Assembly: GCA_963793025.1 (NCBI GenBank)
Contig: CAWBYL010000006.1
Span: 1,178,001 to 1,242,000, forward strand
Direction of reading: 5' to 3'
Source: CAWBYL01 sp963793025
GTDB lineage: Bacteria > Actinomycetota > Acidimicrobiia > Acidimicrobiales > Acidimicrobilacustridaceae
Length of the DNA stretch: 64,000 nt
The translations under genes were made by a program, and so were the position numbers. The notes under the pieces were generated by a model. That model was not told the DNA's origin. It searched no databases and worked only from the letters and a program-made list of their open reading frames with translations. Shown here one piece after another: positions 8,251-17,416 of the stretch; positions within the stretch are counted from its first letter, which is position 1; each line of letters starts with the position of its first letter.

Positions 8251-9327
8251 ATGACGACGCGAGTTGTGGTGTGGGGGACGGGGAACGTGGGGCGACCGGC
8301 GATCAGGGCCGTCGCCGCCCACCGGGATCTCGAGTTGGTGGGAGTCGTGGTGTCGAACCCCGAGAAGGTGGGGCGCGACGCCGGGGACCTGGCCTTGGTC
8401 GGTCCTCTGGGCGTGCTGGCCACCGACGACGTGGAGGTCGCTCTGGCCGACGACGTGGACGCCGTCGTCTACGCCGCCACCGCCGACAGCCGACCGGCCG
8501 AGGCCTACGCCGACCTCGAAAGGCTCCTCCGGGCGGGGCGCAACGTCGTGTCCACCGCGTTCTATCCGCTGCTGCATCCGGCGAGTGCGCCCAACGAGCT
8601 CATGGGCGTGATCGAGCCGGCGTGCGAGGCGGGGGCCTCGTCGGTCTTCGTATCGGGGATCGACCCTGGTTGGGCCCTCGACATCCTCCCCGGACTGCTG
8701 AGCGGCGTGGTCGCCGGGATCACCGAGATCCGCGTCCAGGAGCTGTTCAACTACGCGCTGTACGACGCCCCCGACGTGGTACGGGAGGTCATCGGCCTGG
8801 GCGGCCCGATGGACGTCACGCCGATGATGCTGCACGACTTCTCGTTGCAGATGGTGTGGGCGCCCATGGTCCGGTTGATCGCCGACCAGCTCGACGTCGA
8901 GCTGGACGACGTCACCACCTACGTGGAGCGTCAGGCCCTCGAACGCACCATCGAGGTACCGGGGATGGGCACCTTCGAAGCGGGCACCCTCGGAGCCTTC
9001 CGGTTCGAGGTGGTGGGCACCGTCCGCGGTCGGCCACTGATCGTCGTCGAGCACGTCACCCGGATCGACGACGACTGCGCACCGGACTGGCCGCGCTCGA
9101 CGTCGCCCGGCGGTCAGCACTGCGTCGTGATCTCGGGCCACCCGCACCTGTCCGTGACCGTGCACGGCACCGAGCCGGGGGAGCCGGGCGCGGCCGGTGG
9201 CGGGAACGCCACGGCCGCCAACCGGATCGTCAACGCCATCCCGGCGGTCTGCGAGGCCCCGCCTGGCGTCGTCGACCCCCTCGATCTGCCGGTGATCACC
9301 GGAGCGGCCACGCTCGCCCTCGACTGA
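8251..9327 (+). CDS. DapB-like NAD(P)-binding dehydrogenase
   Basis: A 358-residue protein that begins with a Rossmann fold (RVVVWGTGNVGRPAIRAV) and has the second-domain features of dihydrodipicolinate-reductase-like and 2,4-diaminopentanoate-dehydrogenase-like proteins common in Actinobacteria, such as SVFVSGIDPGWALDILP. It probably uses NAD(P)H to reduce or oxidise an amine, imine or carbonyl substrate in the cytoplasm. True lysine-pathway DapB is shorter (about 250 residues) and lacks this long middle domain, so a role in lysine synthesis is unlikely. Substrate unknown. Confidence 0.8.
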   Translation: MTTRVVVWGTGNVGRPAIRAVAAHRDLELVGVVVSNPEKVGRDAGDLALVGPLGVLATDDVEVALADDVDAVVYAATADSRPAEAYADLERLLRAGRNVVSTAFYPLLHPASAPNELMGVIEPACEAGASSVFVSGIDPGWALDILPGLLSGVVAGITEIRVQELFNYALYDAPDVVREVIGLGGPMDVTPMMLHDFSLQMVWAPMVRLIADQLDVELDDVTTYVERQALERTIEVPGMGTFEAGTLGAFRFEVVGTVRGRPLIVVEHVTRIDDDCAPDWPRSTSPGGQHCVVISGHPHLSVTVHGTEPGEPGAAGGGNATAANRIVNAIPAVCEAPPGVVDPLDLPVITGAATLALD

Positions 9328-9413
9328 CTGGGCGCGGGCGCGACCTCGTCGTCGTCGCCGGGCCCGCTGGTGAGCGACCATCCGCATGCCCTCGAGCAGT
9401 TCGGAACCGGAGG

Positions 9414-10328
9414 TCAGGTGTCTCCGTCGTCGGCCAGTTCGTCGAGCAGGCCGGCGAGCTCGACCGGCATGTCACCCTGCACGCTGTGGCCGGCCTCCGC
9501 GAAGTGCTCCACTCGGGCGGTCGGTTGGCGCCGCAGCAGCTCGGCCTCGTCGGCATCGTCGACCACCGACTGTTCACGCATGCCGCGGACCAGCACCAGC
9601 GGTACCTGCAGTTCGCCCAGGGCGTCCCACAACGAGGTGAAGTCGGGTCGTTCGGTCTGCTCGTCGCGGAAGCGTCGGTAGCGCCACACCCAGCTGCCGT
9701 CGTCGCGCTGCTGCGCGTTGTGGAGGATCCCCCGCCGCAGCGAGGACTCGGTTCGGGTCGGGTTGTACTCGATGGTCCGCGCCAGCAGCTCCTCGAAGCT
9801 GGGGAACGACTCGGGCCCGTCGATGAAGTCGGCGATGGTCTGGGCCTTGGGACCGTCGACGCCGGGGGTGACGTCGACGAGCACCAGCGTGCCGACCAGT
9901 TCCGGGAACTGGGCGGTCAGGGCCAGCGCGGTCATCCCTCCGAGGGACATCCCCACGAGCAGGCGGGCGTCCGGCGCGAGGGCCCGCACCACGACGGCGA
10001 TGTCGGCTGCGTTGCGCCACACGTCGAGGCTTCCCTCGGCGCCGCCGTCCGAGTGTCCGTGGCCCGGCATGTCCACGGCCACCAGCGGTCGGCCCAGGGC
10101 CAGGGCCACGGTGTCCCAGGTGTGGGCGTTCTGGGCGCCGCCGTGGAGGAGCACGACCTCGGGCGGCTCGTCGCCCCACACCAGCGCGCTGAGGTGGCGT
10201 CCCGGCTCCACCTCGACGGCCTCGCGGCGCACGAGCGGCGGCCCCTCATAGGGGATCGAGAACTCCGATGCGTTGTCCTGGAAGTAGGAGAACTCGTCGT
10301 AGTCGACGCGCTCGGGGGTGTCAGTCAC
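9414..10328 (-). CDS. Alpha/beta hydrolase
   Basis: A 304-residue alpha/beta-hydrolase. The oxyanion-loop HGG is in VVLLHGGAQNAHTWD, the strand-helix segment is VAVDMPGHGHSDG, the nucleophile elbow is GMSLGG, and the late catalytic His is in FAEAGHSVQGDMP. The GTG at 10328 (protein start VTDTPERVDY) is chosen over upstream codons because GGAGG lies about 8-9 nt before it and it overlaps the stop of the aldo/keto reductase by 8 bp, a sign of translational coupling. The ester or C-C substrate is unknown; the pairing suggests the reductase and hydrolase act on related compounds. Confidence 0.88.
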   Translation of the reverse strand: MTDTPERVDYDEFSYFQDNASEFSIPYEGPPLVRREAVEVEPGRHLSALVWGDEPPEVVLLHGGAQNAHTWDTVALALGRPLVAVDMPGHGHSDGGAEGSLDVWRNAADIAVVVRALAPDARLLVGMSLGGMTALALTAQFPELVGTLVLVDVTPGVDGPKAQTIADFIDGPESFPSFEELLARTIEYNPTRTESSLRRGILHNAQQRDDGSWVWRYRRFRDEQTERPDFTSLWDALGELQVPLVLVRGMREQSVVDDADEAELLRRQPTARVEHFAEAGHSVQGDMPVELAGLLDELADDGDT

Positions 10329-11355
10329 GGGGAGACCTCCGGTGGGACGGGGACAGGGACGGCGGATCGACGGAGCGGTCCTCTTCCACGACATCGCTGC
10401 CCGGAGGGGCGAGGACGTCGATGGCGTCGAGCAACGCGGGATCGAGGCGGGTGTCGGCGCACTCGAGGATGTCGTCGAGCTGGTCCATCGTGCGCGGACC
10501 GATGATCACCGACGTGACCTGAGGGTGCTCCCTCGCCCATGCGGTGGCCATGTGGGCGAGGGGGAGCCCCGCCTCGTCGGCCAGGTCCTGCAGTCGCAAC
10601 GTCGCCTCGATGCGGGCCCGGTTCTCGGCGGAGTCGAGCTCGAGCCCGAAGCGAGCGGCGAGGGTGGCCAGGCGGGAGTCGGCGGGCACGTCGTCGAGAG
10701 CCCGGTAGCGACCCGACAACCAGCTGCCGGCGAGGGGGCTGTAGGTGATGACGCCGATGCCGTAGCGGTCGCACGTCGGGAGCGTCGAGCGCTCGATGCG
10801 ACGCTTGAGGATGGAGTAGGACGCCTGCTCGCAGCGGAAGCGGGCCAGGCCCATGCGGTCCGACGTCCACTGCGCCTCGACGATGCGCTCCGGCGCCCAC
10901 ATGGAATGGCCGATCATCCGGACCTTGCCGGCCCGCACCAGATCGGTCAGTGCGGCGATCGACTCCTCGGGGTCGACGGTCTCGTCGTAGCGATGGAGCT
11001 GGTAGAGGTCGATGTGGTCGGTGCCGAGGCGGCGGAGGCTTCCTTCCACCGCACGGGTGATCCAGCGGCGGGAGTTCCCGCGCATGTTGCGGTCCCGTCC
11101 CATCGGATGGAACACCTTGGTCGCCACGACAACGTCGTCTCGTCGTCCGGCCAGCGCCCGACCCACGATCTGCTCGCTCTCGCCTCCGGAGTAGGCGTCG
11201 GCGGTGTCGATGAAGTTGATGCCCTCGTCGAGCGCGCGGTGGACGATGCGGACGCACTCGTCGTGGTCCGTGTTCCCCATCGACCCGAACATCATGGCGC
11301 CCAGGCAGAAGCGGCTCACCGAGACGCCGGTGCGACCGAGCGTGCGGTACTCCAT
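10321..11355 (-). CDS. Aldo/keto reductase
   Basis: A 344-residue (beta/alpha)8 NADPH-dependent reductase. The full catalytic tetrad is visible: Asp50 and Tyr55 in FIDTADAYSGG, Lys80 in VVATK, and His121 in DLYQLHRYD. The C-terminal NADPH-binding block is TSVIIGPRTMDQLDDIL. It resembles the YajO/AKR11-13-type bacterial group. The ATG at 11355 has a GAGGGGGA ribosome site. The 3' end overlaps the alpha/beta hydrolase start. The carbonyl substrate is unknown. Confidence 0.92.
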   Translation of the reverse strand: MEYRTLGRTGVSVSRFCLGAMMFGSMGNTDHDECVRIVHRALDEGINFIDTADAYSGGESEQIVGRALAGRRDDVVVATKVFHPMGRDRNMRGNSRRWITRAVEGSLRRLGTDHIDLYQLHRYDETVDPEESIAALTDLVRAGKVRMIGHSMWAPERIVEAQWTSDRMGLARFRCEQASYSILKRRIERSTLPTCDRYGIGVITYSPLAGSWLSGRYRALDDVPADSRLATLAARFGLELDSAENRARIEATLRLQDLADEAGLPLAHMATAWAREHPQVTSVIIGPRTMDQLDDILECADTRLDPALLDAIDVLAPPGSDVVEEDRSVDPPSLSPSHRRSPRD

Positions 11356-11480
11356 CGATTCCCCCTCTTCCCGGTCGTCGATCGACCGGTCCGTCCGAGG
11401 CTATGGCCAACGCACGGGTGGCGCCGTCGCTGCTGGCCAGGAGGGCCCGAAGGGTCGGAGGGCACAGCCCCCGACGTCGC

Positions 11481-11486
11481 TAGGGT
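11481..11486 (+). promoter_or_regulatory. -10 box (TAGGGT), likely leaderless start
   Basis: TAGGGT, 6 nt, then the ATG at 11493, with no ribosome-binding sequence between. The geometry is identical to the box before 8251. Confidence 0.5.
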
Positions 11487-11492
11487 CACGCC

Positions 11493-12569
11493 ATGGCCGT
11501 TGCCGTCGTCCTGCTCGCTGTCCTCCTGGCCGTCGCCCTGGTGGTCATCGTGATCCTGTCCCGCCGACTGGCCGACGGTCGCGCCGACCTCGCGGCCGTG
11601 CGAGCCCAGGCGATGGCTGAGACGGCGGAGCAGTCGGTGGCGGCGGCCAACGAGATCGAGGCGGTACGGGCCGAGGCGGCCGTCGGCGCGTCCGAGGCCG
11701 CCGAGCGCGAGGCCCAGCTCCGGACCGCGGCGGACGTCCTCGTGATCGAACGCGACCAACTCGTGGCCGAGCTGCGCTCGGCCGACGACGCCGCCTCGCA
11801 GACCCAGCAGCGACTGGTCACCGAGCTGGAGGGCACCCGCTCGGTGGCCCTGGAGGCGGAGGCGGAAGCGACCGAAGCGACGGCACGCGCCGATGCGGCG
11901 CTGGCCGAGGCCGAAGCCCGACGGGTCGAGCTCGAAGGACTCCGGGCCGAGATCCGCGGGCGGCAGGTGGAGGCGGACGCGCTGCGGGGCGAAGGCGACG
12001 GCCTCCGGGATGACGTGGCCCGGCTCGAGGCCGAGCTGGCCGACGCCCGGGAACGAGCGCACCCGGTCGAGTCGACCCCGGACGACGACCGAGCGGCCGC
12101 CGTGGCCGCGGGCGACGGCGGGGCACCGGCGTCCGTCGACGCTCTGTGGGCGTTGGAACTGAACCGGAGCGAGCGCAAGTGGCGCCACAGTGTCGCCGTC
12201 GGCCCCCAGGATCACGGCCCGTTCGGGGCCGAGGACGACCCACTGCGGGCGGCCATCGGCATCGAGGTCGACGCGGCACGCGAGGAGGCCGGGATCGACG
12301 TGGCCGTCGTGTGGCAGCTCGAGGAGGTCCTCGATCGAGCCACCTCGTTGCTCGTCCTGCGGGCCGTGCAGGAGCTGCTCGGCGCATCGATCGCGGTGGT
12401 GGAGGAGGCCACGGTCTTGAACGTGGCGTCCGATGGCGGAGGGGTGTTGTTGTCGCTCGCCCACGCCACCGGGGAAGCGCTCGATCTCGGCGACGCGCTG
12501 GACGCCATGAGGGCCCCGGGAGTGGACCCGACGACCGGGGGCCTGCGCGTCAGCCGGACGACGCCCTGA
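11493..12569 (+). CDS. Membrane-anchored coiled-coil protein, unknown C-terminal domain
   Basis: A 358-residue protein. An N-terminal hydrophobic segment (AVAVVLLAVLLAVALVVIVIL) anchors it, and residues about 25-190 are Ala/Glu/Arg-rich heptads, a long coiled coil. The globular C-terminus (about 210-345) is not one I can name with confidence. The segments ALELNRSERKWRHSV and LRAVQELLGASIAVVEEA followed by SDGGGVLL vaguely recall the dimerisation and ATP-binding parts of a sensor kinase, but the Asn of the N-box is absent. It could be a degenerate kinase-like scaffold. It stands alone and converges with the carboxylesterase gene, with 1 bp between ends. Confidence 0.75.
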   Translation: MAVAVVLLAVLLAVALVVIVILSRRLADGRADLAAVRAQAMAETAEQSVAAANEIEAVRAEAAVGASEAAEREAQLRTAADVLVIERDQLVAELRSADDAASQTQQRLVTELEGTRSVALEAEAEATEATARADAALAEAEARRVELEGLRAEIRGRQVEADALRGEGDGLRDDVARLEAELADARERAHPVESTPDDDRAAAVAAGDGGAPASVDALWALELNRSERKWRHSVAVGPQDHGPFGAEDDPLRAAIGIEVDAAREEAGIDVAVVWQLEEVLDRATSLLVLRAVQELLGASIAVVEEATVLNVASDGGGVLLSLAHATGEALDLGDALDAMRAPGVDPTTGGLRVSRTTP

Positions 12570-12570
12570 C

Positions 12571-14061
12571 TCAGGCCGGCGAGGGCGTCGGGGCGGTCCA
12601 CACTTCGCGGACGGGCCGATTGGGGTCCTCGACCACGCTGATCTCCCGGTCGAGGATCAACGTCGTGCGCCGCTCGCTGTCGTAGGGCGCCCACTCCGGC
12701 ACCTCGGCGGCCGGGGACCCGTCGCGGGCGAACGTGGACCACAGTCGTTGGATCGCCGCCGAGAGCACCTGGGCTCCGACGGGGTCGGCGAGGAAGTCGT
12801 CCCACCCGTCCACGTCGATGGTGCCGAAGGCGAAGGGGATGTCGACGGCGTGGGGAGCGCCCATCCCCTCGGGCGCCGCCGGCCAGTCGAACCGGTAGGC
12901 CCAGGTCGGCGAGTGGGCCGCGTAGGCCTCGGCCAGCCGCACCGACGGGATCCACATGGCCCGGTCGGTGCTGACCCGGGCCCACACCTCCGGTGGCTTC
13001 GTTGTGCCAGTGGCCGCGTAGGCGTCGACGACGGCGTCGACGTCCTCGGTGGTGGCCGCCAGACGGCCGCGTAACCCGTCGGCGTCGAGGGTGCGGGCGG
13101 CGGGGTCGAAGCTGGCGAACAACGACATCTCGTCGCGAGTCGTCCCGATGACCAGAGGCACGTCGCTGACCCCCCGCTCGGCCGCCTCCTGCCATGTCCA
13201 GGGGAGAACGTCGCCGTCGACGCACGGGTGGAACGGCATCATCCCCACCGTGGCGAACAGGGCGCCGGCCGTCTCCGTCTGGGCCGCGATGACGGCGTCG
13301 GGCCCGAGACCGCGCAGCGCCTCCAGGTCGCCGGGTTGGACCCCTGCGCACCGGGCGAAGGTCGTGGCCACCTCGGTCGCACCCTCGCGGTCGAGCAACA
13401 GGTCGGTGGCCCCGCTCTGGGCGATGGCCCGATGGAAGAGGCCTCGAGCGGCGGGCATGGCGAGGAGAGAGAGCACGCACCCCGCGCCGGCTGACTCACC
13501 GAAGATGGTGACGTTGTCGGGATCGCCGCCGAAGGCGGCGATGTCGTCGCGCACCCACCTCAGCCCGGCGACCTGGTCGAGGAGGCCGACGTTGGCCGTG
13601 GCCTCCGGATCGTCGAGGAGGAGGAAGCCGAGGGCACCGACGCGGTAGTTGAGCGAGACCACGACGGTGTCGGTGGCCGCGGCCAACCGGGCGCCGTCGT
13701 ACACGGGGAGCGCCGCCGAGCCGATGGTGTAGGCGCCGCCGTGGATCCACACCATGACGGGCCGCCCCGCTCCATCGGGTGCGGGGGTCCAGACGTTCAG
13801 ATGGAGGCAGTCCTCGCCCTGGTCGGCGCTGCCCATCCCGGGCACGAGCCCGTCGAGAGGCCCACCCACGGGTTGCCAGGCGGCCGGCCCCCGACGGGAG
13901 GCGTCGCGCGGCTCGGTCCAGGGTGAGGGGGGCACGGGAGGTGCCCAGCGGAGGTCGCCGGTCGGCGGGGCGGCGAAGGGGACGGCGAGGAAGGCCGAAC
14001 AGCCCTCCTCGGTCCGCCCGCGCACGGGGCCGTTGGTGGTGGACACGACGGGATCGCTCAT
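12571..14061 (-). CDS. Type B carboxylesterase
   Basis: A 496-residue carboxylesterase/lipase of the COesterase family. Family signatures are EDCLHLNVWTP, the oxyanion segment VMVWIHGGAYTIGSA, the nucleophile in FGESAGAGCV, and a late His in GAPHAVDIPF. No signal peptide is visible, so it is probably cytoplasmic, cleaving carboxylic esters of unknown type. The ATG at 14061 (MSDPVVSTTNG) begins at the usual family N-terminus (VxTxxGxVRG). It is divergent from the VOC gene across 48 bp and lacks a clear ribosome site. Confidence 0.92.
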   Translation of the reverse strand: MSDPVVSTTNGPVRGRTEEGCSAFLAVPFAAPPTGDLRWAPPVPPSPWTEPRDASRRGPAAWQPVGGPLDGLVPGMGSADQGEDCLHLNVWTPAPDGAGRPVMVWIHGGAYTIGSAALPVYDGARLAAATDTVVVSLNYRVGALGFLLLDDPEATANVGLLDQVAGLRWVRDDIAAFGGDPDNVTIFGESAGAGCVLSLLAMPAARGLFHRAIAQSGATDLLLDREGATEVATTFARCAGVQPGDLEALRGLGPDAVIAAQTETAGALFATVGMMPFHPCVDGDVLPWTWQEAAERGVSDVPLVIGTTRDEMSLFASFDPAARTLDADGLRGRLAATTEDVDAVVDAYAATGTTKPPEVWARVSTDRAMWIPSVRLAEAYAAHSPTWAYRFDWPAAPEGMGAPHAVDIPFAFGTIDVDGWDDFLADPVGAQVLSAAIQRLWSTFARDGSPAAEVPEWAPYDSERRTTLILDREISVVEDPNRPVREVWTAPTPSPA

Positions 14062-14109
14062 GGCCGTATGCAACCACAGCCCACGGTCGGTCCGGGGAGC
14101 GAACCTACG

Positions 14110-15042
14110 ATGGCGACCATGGCCATCGGGGGAAGCCGGATCTACCACGTGAACTCGAACTGCTCGCAGCTCGGCGCCGCAGTCGCCTTCTACGAGGCCC
14201 TGGGGATGGTGCGGGTCCTGCGCACGGTGCCGAGCCGGCCGCAGCCCGGCGCCGCCTTCGGCCTCGACGAGGTGGCGTGGGACGCGTGGATCATGCAGTC
14301 CGACGACGGGATCCAGGGTCTGTCTCTCGACCTGCTCGAGTGGAAGACACCGCCCCCGACGGGCCGGGCCCCGTCGACGGTGGCCGAGCCGGGGCTGAAC
14401 CGTCTCGTCTTCACCGTGCCCGAGTTGGCTCTCACCGTGGACCGGGCGGTGGCCGCCGGAGGCATGCTGGTCGGCGGACCGGTGAGCGGGCACGCCACGG
14501 GTGGGGCGCCCGAGACGGCGATGCTCCGCGACCCCGACGGGGTCCCGGTGCAGTTGGTCGAAGGGGAGCGCACCTCGATCGCCCAGGTGATCGTGAACTG
14601 CACCGACATCGACGTGTCACTGGCCTACTACCGCGACGTCATGGGCCTGCGCCCCCTCGTGGGTCCGATCGACACGAGCCAGCCGCACGAGCTGCACGGC
14701 CTCGACGCCGACGCCTCGGTGCGCATGGCGCGGTTGTCCGATGCCGGTTCGAGCTTCTCGGTGTCGCTCGTGGAGTGGGTGGATCCGGCGGTCGACCCGA
14801 CGTCGGCGCGGGTGCGGGCCGCCAACGAGCTGGGACTGTTCCGCATGGCCTGGTCGTCTCCCGACTGCGATGCCGACGAAGCCGTCGTGCGGGCGGGCGG
14901 CTCGGTTCCGCTCGCCCCGGTCAGCGAGCTCTCGGTCGGCGACGAGCTCCCGCTGCTGCGGGTGTTGTTCTGGCCGGGACCCGACGGCGAGTGCCTCGAG
15001 CTCATCGAGGCCACCGACGACAGCGGCGCCCTCGATCCGTGA
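14110..15042 (+). CDS. VOC (glyoxalase/bleomycin-resistance/dioxygenase) family protein, two domains
   Basis: A 310-residue protein made of two vicinal-oxygen-chelate halves, about 10-155 and 160-305. Both begin with a His/Asn strand followed by AFYEALGM or AYYRDVMGL, and both end in a PDG turn (RDPDGVPVQLVE; GPDGECLELIE) where metal Glu residues fall. Such pairs are found in extradiol dioxygenases, glyoxalases and epimerases; which applies is not clear. The ATG at 14110 has GGGGAG 9 nt upstream; a second ATG at 14119 is possible. The stop overlaps the amidase GTG, so the two are probably co-translated. Confidence 0.85.
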   Translation: MATMAIGGSRIYHVNSNCSQLGAAVAFYEALGMVRVLRTVPSRPQPGAAFGLDEVAWDAWIMQSDDGIQGLSLDLLEWKTPPPTGRAPSTVAEPGLNRLVFTVPELALTVDRAVAAGGMLVGGPVSGHATGGAPETAMLRDPDGVPVQLVEGERTSIAQVIVNCTDIDVSLAYYRDVMGLRPLVGPIDTSQPHELHGLDADASVRMARLSDAGSSFSVSLVEWVDPAVDPTSARVRAANELGLFRMAWSSPDCDADEAVVRAGGSVPLAPVSELSVGDELPLLRVLFWPGPDGECLELIEATDDSGALDP

Positions 15043-16475
15043 TCGCTGACGCGCTGGACCACGACGGACTCGGCCAGGCCGCTCTCGTCGCGTCGGGCGA
15101 GATCACGGCGTCGGAGCTGGTCGAGGCGGCCATCGCCGGGCTCGAGCGGCTGGATCCAGTCCTCGGCGTCCTCGTGGCCGAGCGCTTCGACCGGGCCCGG
15201 GCCGAGGCGGCCGGCGATCTGCCCTCGGGGCCGTTCCGAGGGGTGCCGTTCCTGGTGAAGGACGCCGTGCAGGAGTCCGAAGGCGACCGCTACCAGCACG
15301 GGATGGCGCTGCTGCGCGACCACCCTGTGGTGTCCGAGACCGACAGCGAGCTCGTCCGGCGCTACCGGGCAGCCGGCTTCGTGCAGCTCGGTCGGACCAA
15401 GGTTCCCGAGCTCACGGTGTCGCCCACCACCGAGCCGTTGGCGTTCGGACCAGCTCGCAACCCCTGGGCGCTGGACCGGTCACCGGGCGGATCGAGCGGG
15501 GGTTCGGCCGCCGCGGTGGCTGCTGGTCTGGTGGCCGTCGCCCACGGCAACGACATGGGCGGGTCCATCCGCATTCCGGCATCGTGTTGTGGGCTGGTGG
15601 GCCTCAAGCCGAGCCGGGCCCGCACCAGCCTGGCTCCGCGGTTCGGCCTGTTCTGGGGGCCGCTCACCCACGAGCACGTCCTCACCCGTTCCGTGCGCGA
15701 TTCGGCGGCTGTGCTCGACGCCACCGCCGGTCCCGTGGCCGGTGACCTCTACACGGCACCGCCACCGTCTCGCCCGTGGCGCGCCGCAGTGGACGATCAC
15801 CCGGGCCCGCAACGGGTCGCCCTCGTGCTCGACCGACCCGACGGTGAGGCGGTGGATCCGCAGTGCGTCGCCGCCGCCGAATCCACGGCGCGCCTGCTCG
15901 AGGAGCTCGGTCACCGAGTCGAGCCCCTGGCCGGATCCGTGTTCCACGACCAGGCCGGCAGCGAGGCCTTCGGTGCGGTGGTGGCCGCCGGGGTCGCCCG
16001 TGACGTCGATGCCTGGGAGCGCCAGGTGGGGGCCACGGCCGACGACCTCGAGCCCCTCTCCGCCCTGCAGGTCGGGTGGGGCCGGGCCCTCGGCGCCACC
16101 GCCTACGTCGAGATGATGGACGTGTTGGCGCGATGGAGCCGGCGCATCGCCGCCCGCACGGCTCCCTACGACCTCGTGCTCTCGCCCACCCTGGCCGTGC
16201 TCCCGCCCCTGCTCGGAACGATGTCGGGAGACCGTCCGATCGAGGAGACGGGGCCGATGATGGCCGCCATGGCCGCCTTCGCCATCCCCTACGACGTGAC
16301 GGGCCAGCCGGCGATCTCGTTGCCACTGCACGTGTCGGCCGAAGGCCTTCCTGTCGGTGTCCAGGTGGCCGCGGCCTACGGCGACGAGGATCGGCTGTTC
16401 CGCATCGCCGGCCAACTGGAGCAGGCTCGGCCCTGGGCCGACCGCCGACCGGAGCTGACGGCGCACGGACGCTGA
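15039..16475 (+). CDS. Amidase (amidase-signature family)
   Basis: A 478-residue amidase. The Ser-cisSer-Lys triad region is visible: Lys in PFLVKDAVQE, the signature DRSPGGSSGGSAAAVAAGL, and the nucleophile strand DMGGSIRIPASCCGLVGLKPS. It hydrolyses carboxamides, probably in the cytoplasm. The start is the GTG at 15039, which overlaps the VOC stop in a GTGA junction, and the protein starts IADALDHDGLGQAALVASG like family members. It is not GatA, since no gatB/C partners lie nearby. Substrate unknown; the VOC partner suggests a catabolic pair. Confidence 0.92.
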   Translation: MIADALDHDGLGQAALVASGEITASELVEAAIAGLERLDPVLGVLVAERFDRARAEAAGDLPSGPFRGVPFLVKDAVQESEGDRYQHGMALLRDHPVVSETDSELVRRYRAAGFVQLGRTKVPELTVSPTTEPLAFGPARNPWALDRSPGGSSGGSAAAVAAGLVAVAHGNDMGGSIRIPASCCGLVGLKPSRARTSLAPRFGLFWGPLTHEHVLTRSVRDSAAVLDATAGPVAGDLYTAPPPSRPWRAAVDDHPGPQRVALVLDRPDGEAVDPQCVAAAESTARLLEELGHRVEPLAGSVFHDQAGSEAFGAVVAAGVARDVDAWERQVGATADDLEPLSALQVGWGRALGATAYVEMMDVLARWSRRIAARTAPYDLVLSPTLAVLPPLLGTMSGDRPIEETGPMMAAMAAFAIPYDVTGQPAISLPLHVSAEGLPVGVQVAAAYGDEDRLFRIAGQLEQARPWADRRPELTAHGR

Positions 16476-16546
16476 GTCGTCAGGTTCACAGGAAAGTCCC
16501 AGGACCCGCTCACGATTGGCTCATCGGGGGTGGCGATGGTGTCGCC

Positions 16547-17416
16547 ATGGCCTTCGAACCCCGCACCCCCCACGGGTCCTCCACGGTGCCGGGCGCTCCC
16601 GTCGTCGATCTCGTCGTCCCGGTCTACAACGAGGAAGTGGACGTGGTGCCGAGCGTGCGTCGCCTCCATGCGTACCTGAGCGCCCATTTCCCGTTCACCT
16701 TCCGGATCACGGTCGCCGACAACGCGTCCACCGATCGGACACTCGACCGGGCGACGGCGTTGGCCTCCGAGCTGGACGGCGTCTGCGTCGTGCACCTCGC
16801 CCAGAAGGGCCGGGGTCGAGCCCTCGCCACCGTGTGGTCGGCCAGCGATGCGCCCGTGCTCGCCTATCTGGACGTGGACCTGTCGACCGACCTCGACGCC
16901 CTGCTCCCGCTGGTCGCCCCCCTTGTCTCGGGCCACTCCGACCTGGCCATCGGCAGCCGCTTGAGCCGTTCGGCGCAGGTCGTCCGAGGGCCCAAGCGCG
17001 AGCTCATCTCCCGGGTCTACAACGCCTTGTTGCACCTCGTGCTCCACGTCGGCTTCTCCGACGCCCAATGCGGCTTCAAGGCGATCCGGTCCGACTGGGC
17101 CCGGGACCTGCTGCCCCTGGTCGAGGACACCGGCTGGTTCTTCGACACCGAGCTGTTGGTGATCGCCGAGCGGGTGGGACTTCGCATCCACGAGGTGCCC
17201 GTCGACTGGATCGACGACCTCGACTCCCGGGTCGACCTCGCCGCCACCGCCCTGGACGACCTGCGGGGCGTGGCCCGCCTCCGGCGGTCCCTTGGCCGAG
17301 GTCGGCTCCCGCTCGCGGCCCTGAAGCTCCGGGCCCAGGCCGAGACCGACGCCCACCTCGTCCCCGTCGACCTGCGTCCGGTGTCCGCCGCGTCGGTGCT
17401 GGAGACCAGTCGATGA
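16547..17416 (+). CDS. Glycosyltransferase family 2 (dolichyl/polyprenyl-phosphate sugar synthase-like)
   Basis: A 289-residue GT-A enzyme: VDLVVPVYNEEVDV at the N-terminus, a DNASTD motif, the metal site YLDVDLSTDLDALL (DxD equivalent), and a conserved DAQCGFKAIRSD acceptor segment seen in polyprenyl-phosphate mannose/glucose synthases. It likely loads a sugar onto a lipid phosphate at the inner face of the membrane. The ATG at 16547 is preceded by GGGGGTGG about 13 nt away; a GTG at 16541 is an alternative. It overlaps the GT39 gene by 4 bp (ATGA), so the product probably feeds the sugar donor used by that transferase. Confidence 0.9.
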   Translation: MAFEPRTPHGSSTVPGAPVVDLVVPVYNEEVDVVPSVRRLHAYLSAHFPFTFRITVADNASTDRTLDRATALASELDGVCVVHLAQKGRGRALATVWSASDAPVLAYLDVDLSTDLDALLPLVAPLVSGHSDLAIGSRLSRSAQVVRGPKRELISRVYNALLHLVLHVGFSDAQCGFKAIRSDWARDLLPLVEDTGWFFDTELLVIAERVGLRIHEVPVDWIDDLDSRVDLAATALDDLRGVARLRRSLGRGRLPLAALKLRAQAETDAHLVPVDLRPVSAASVLETSR

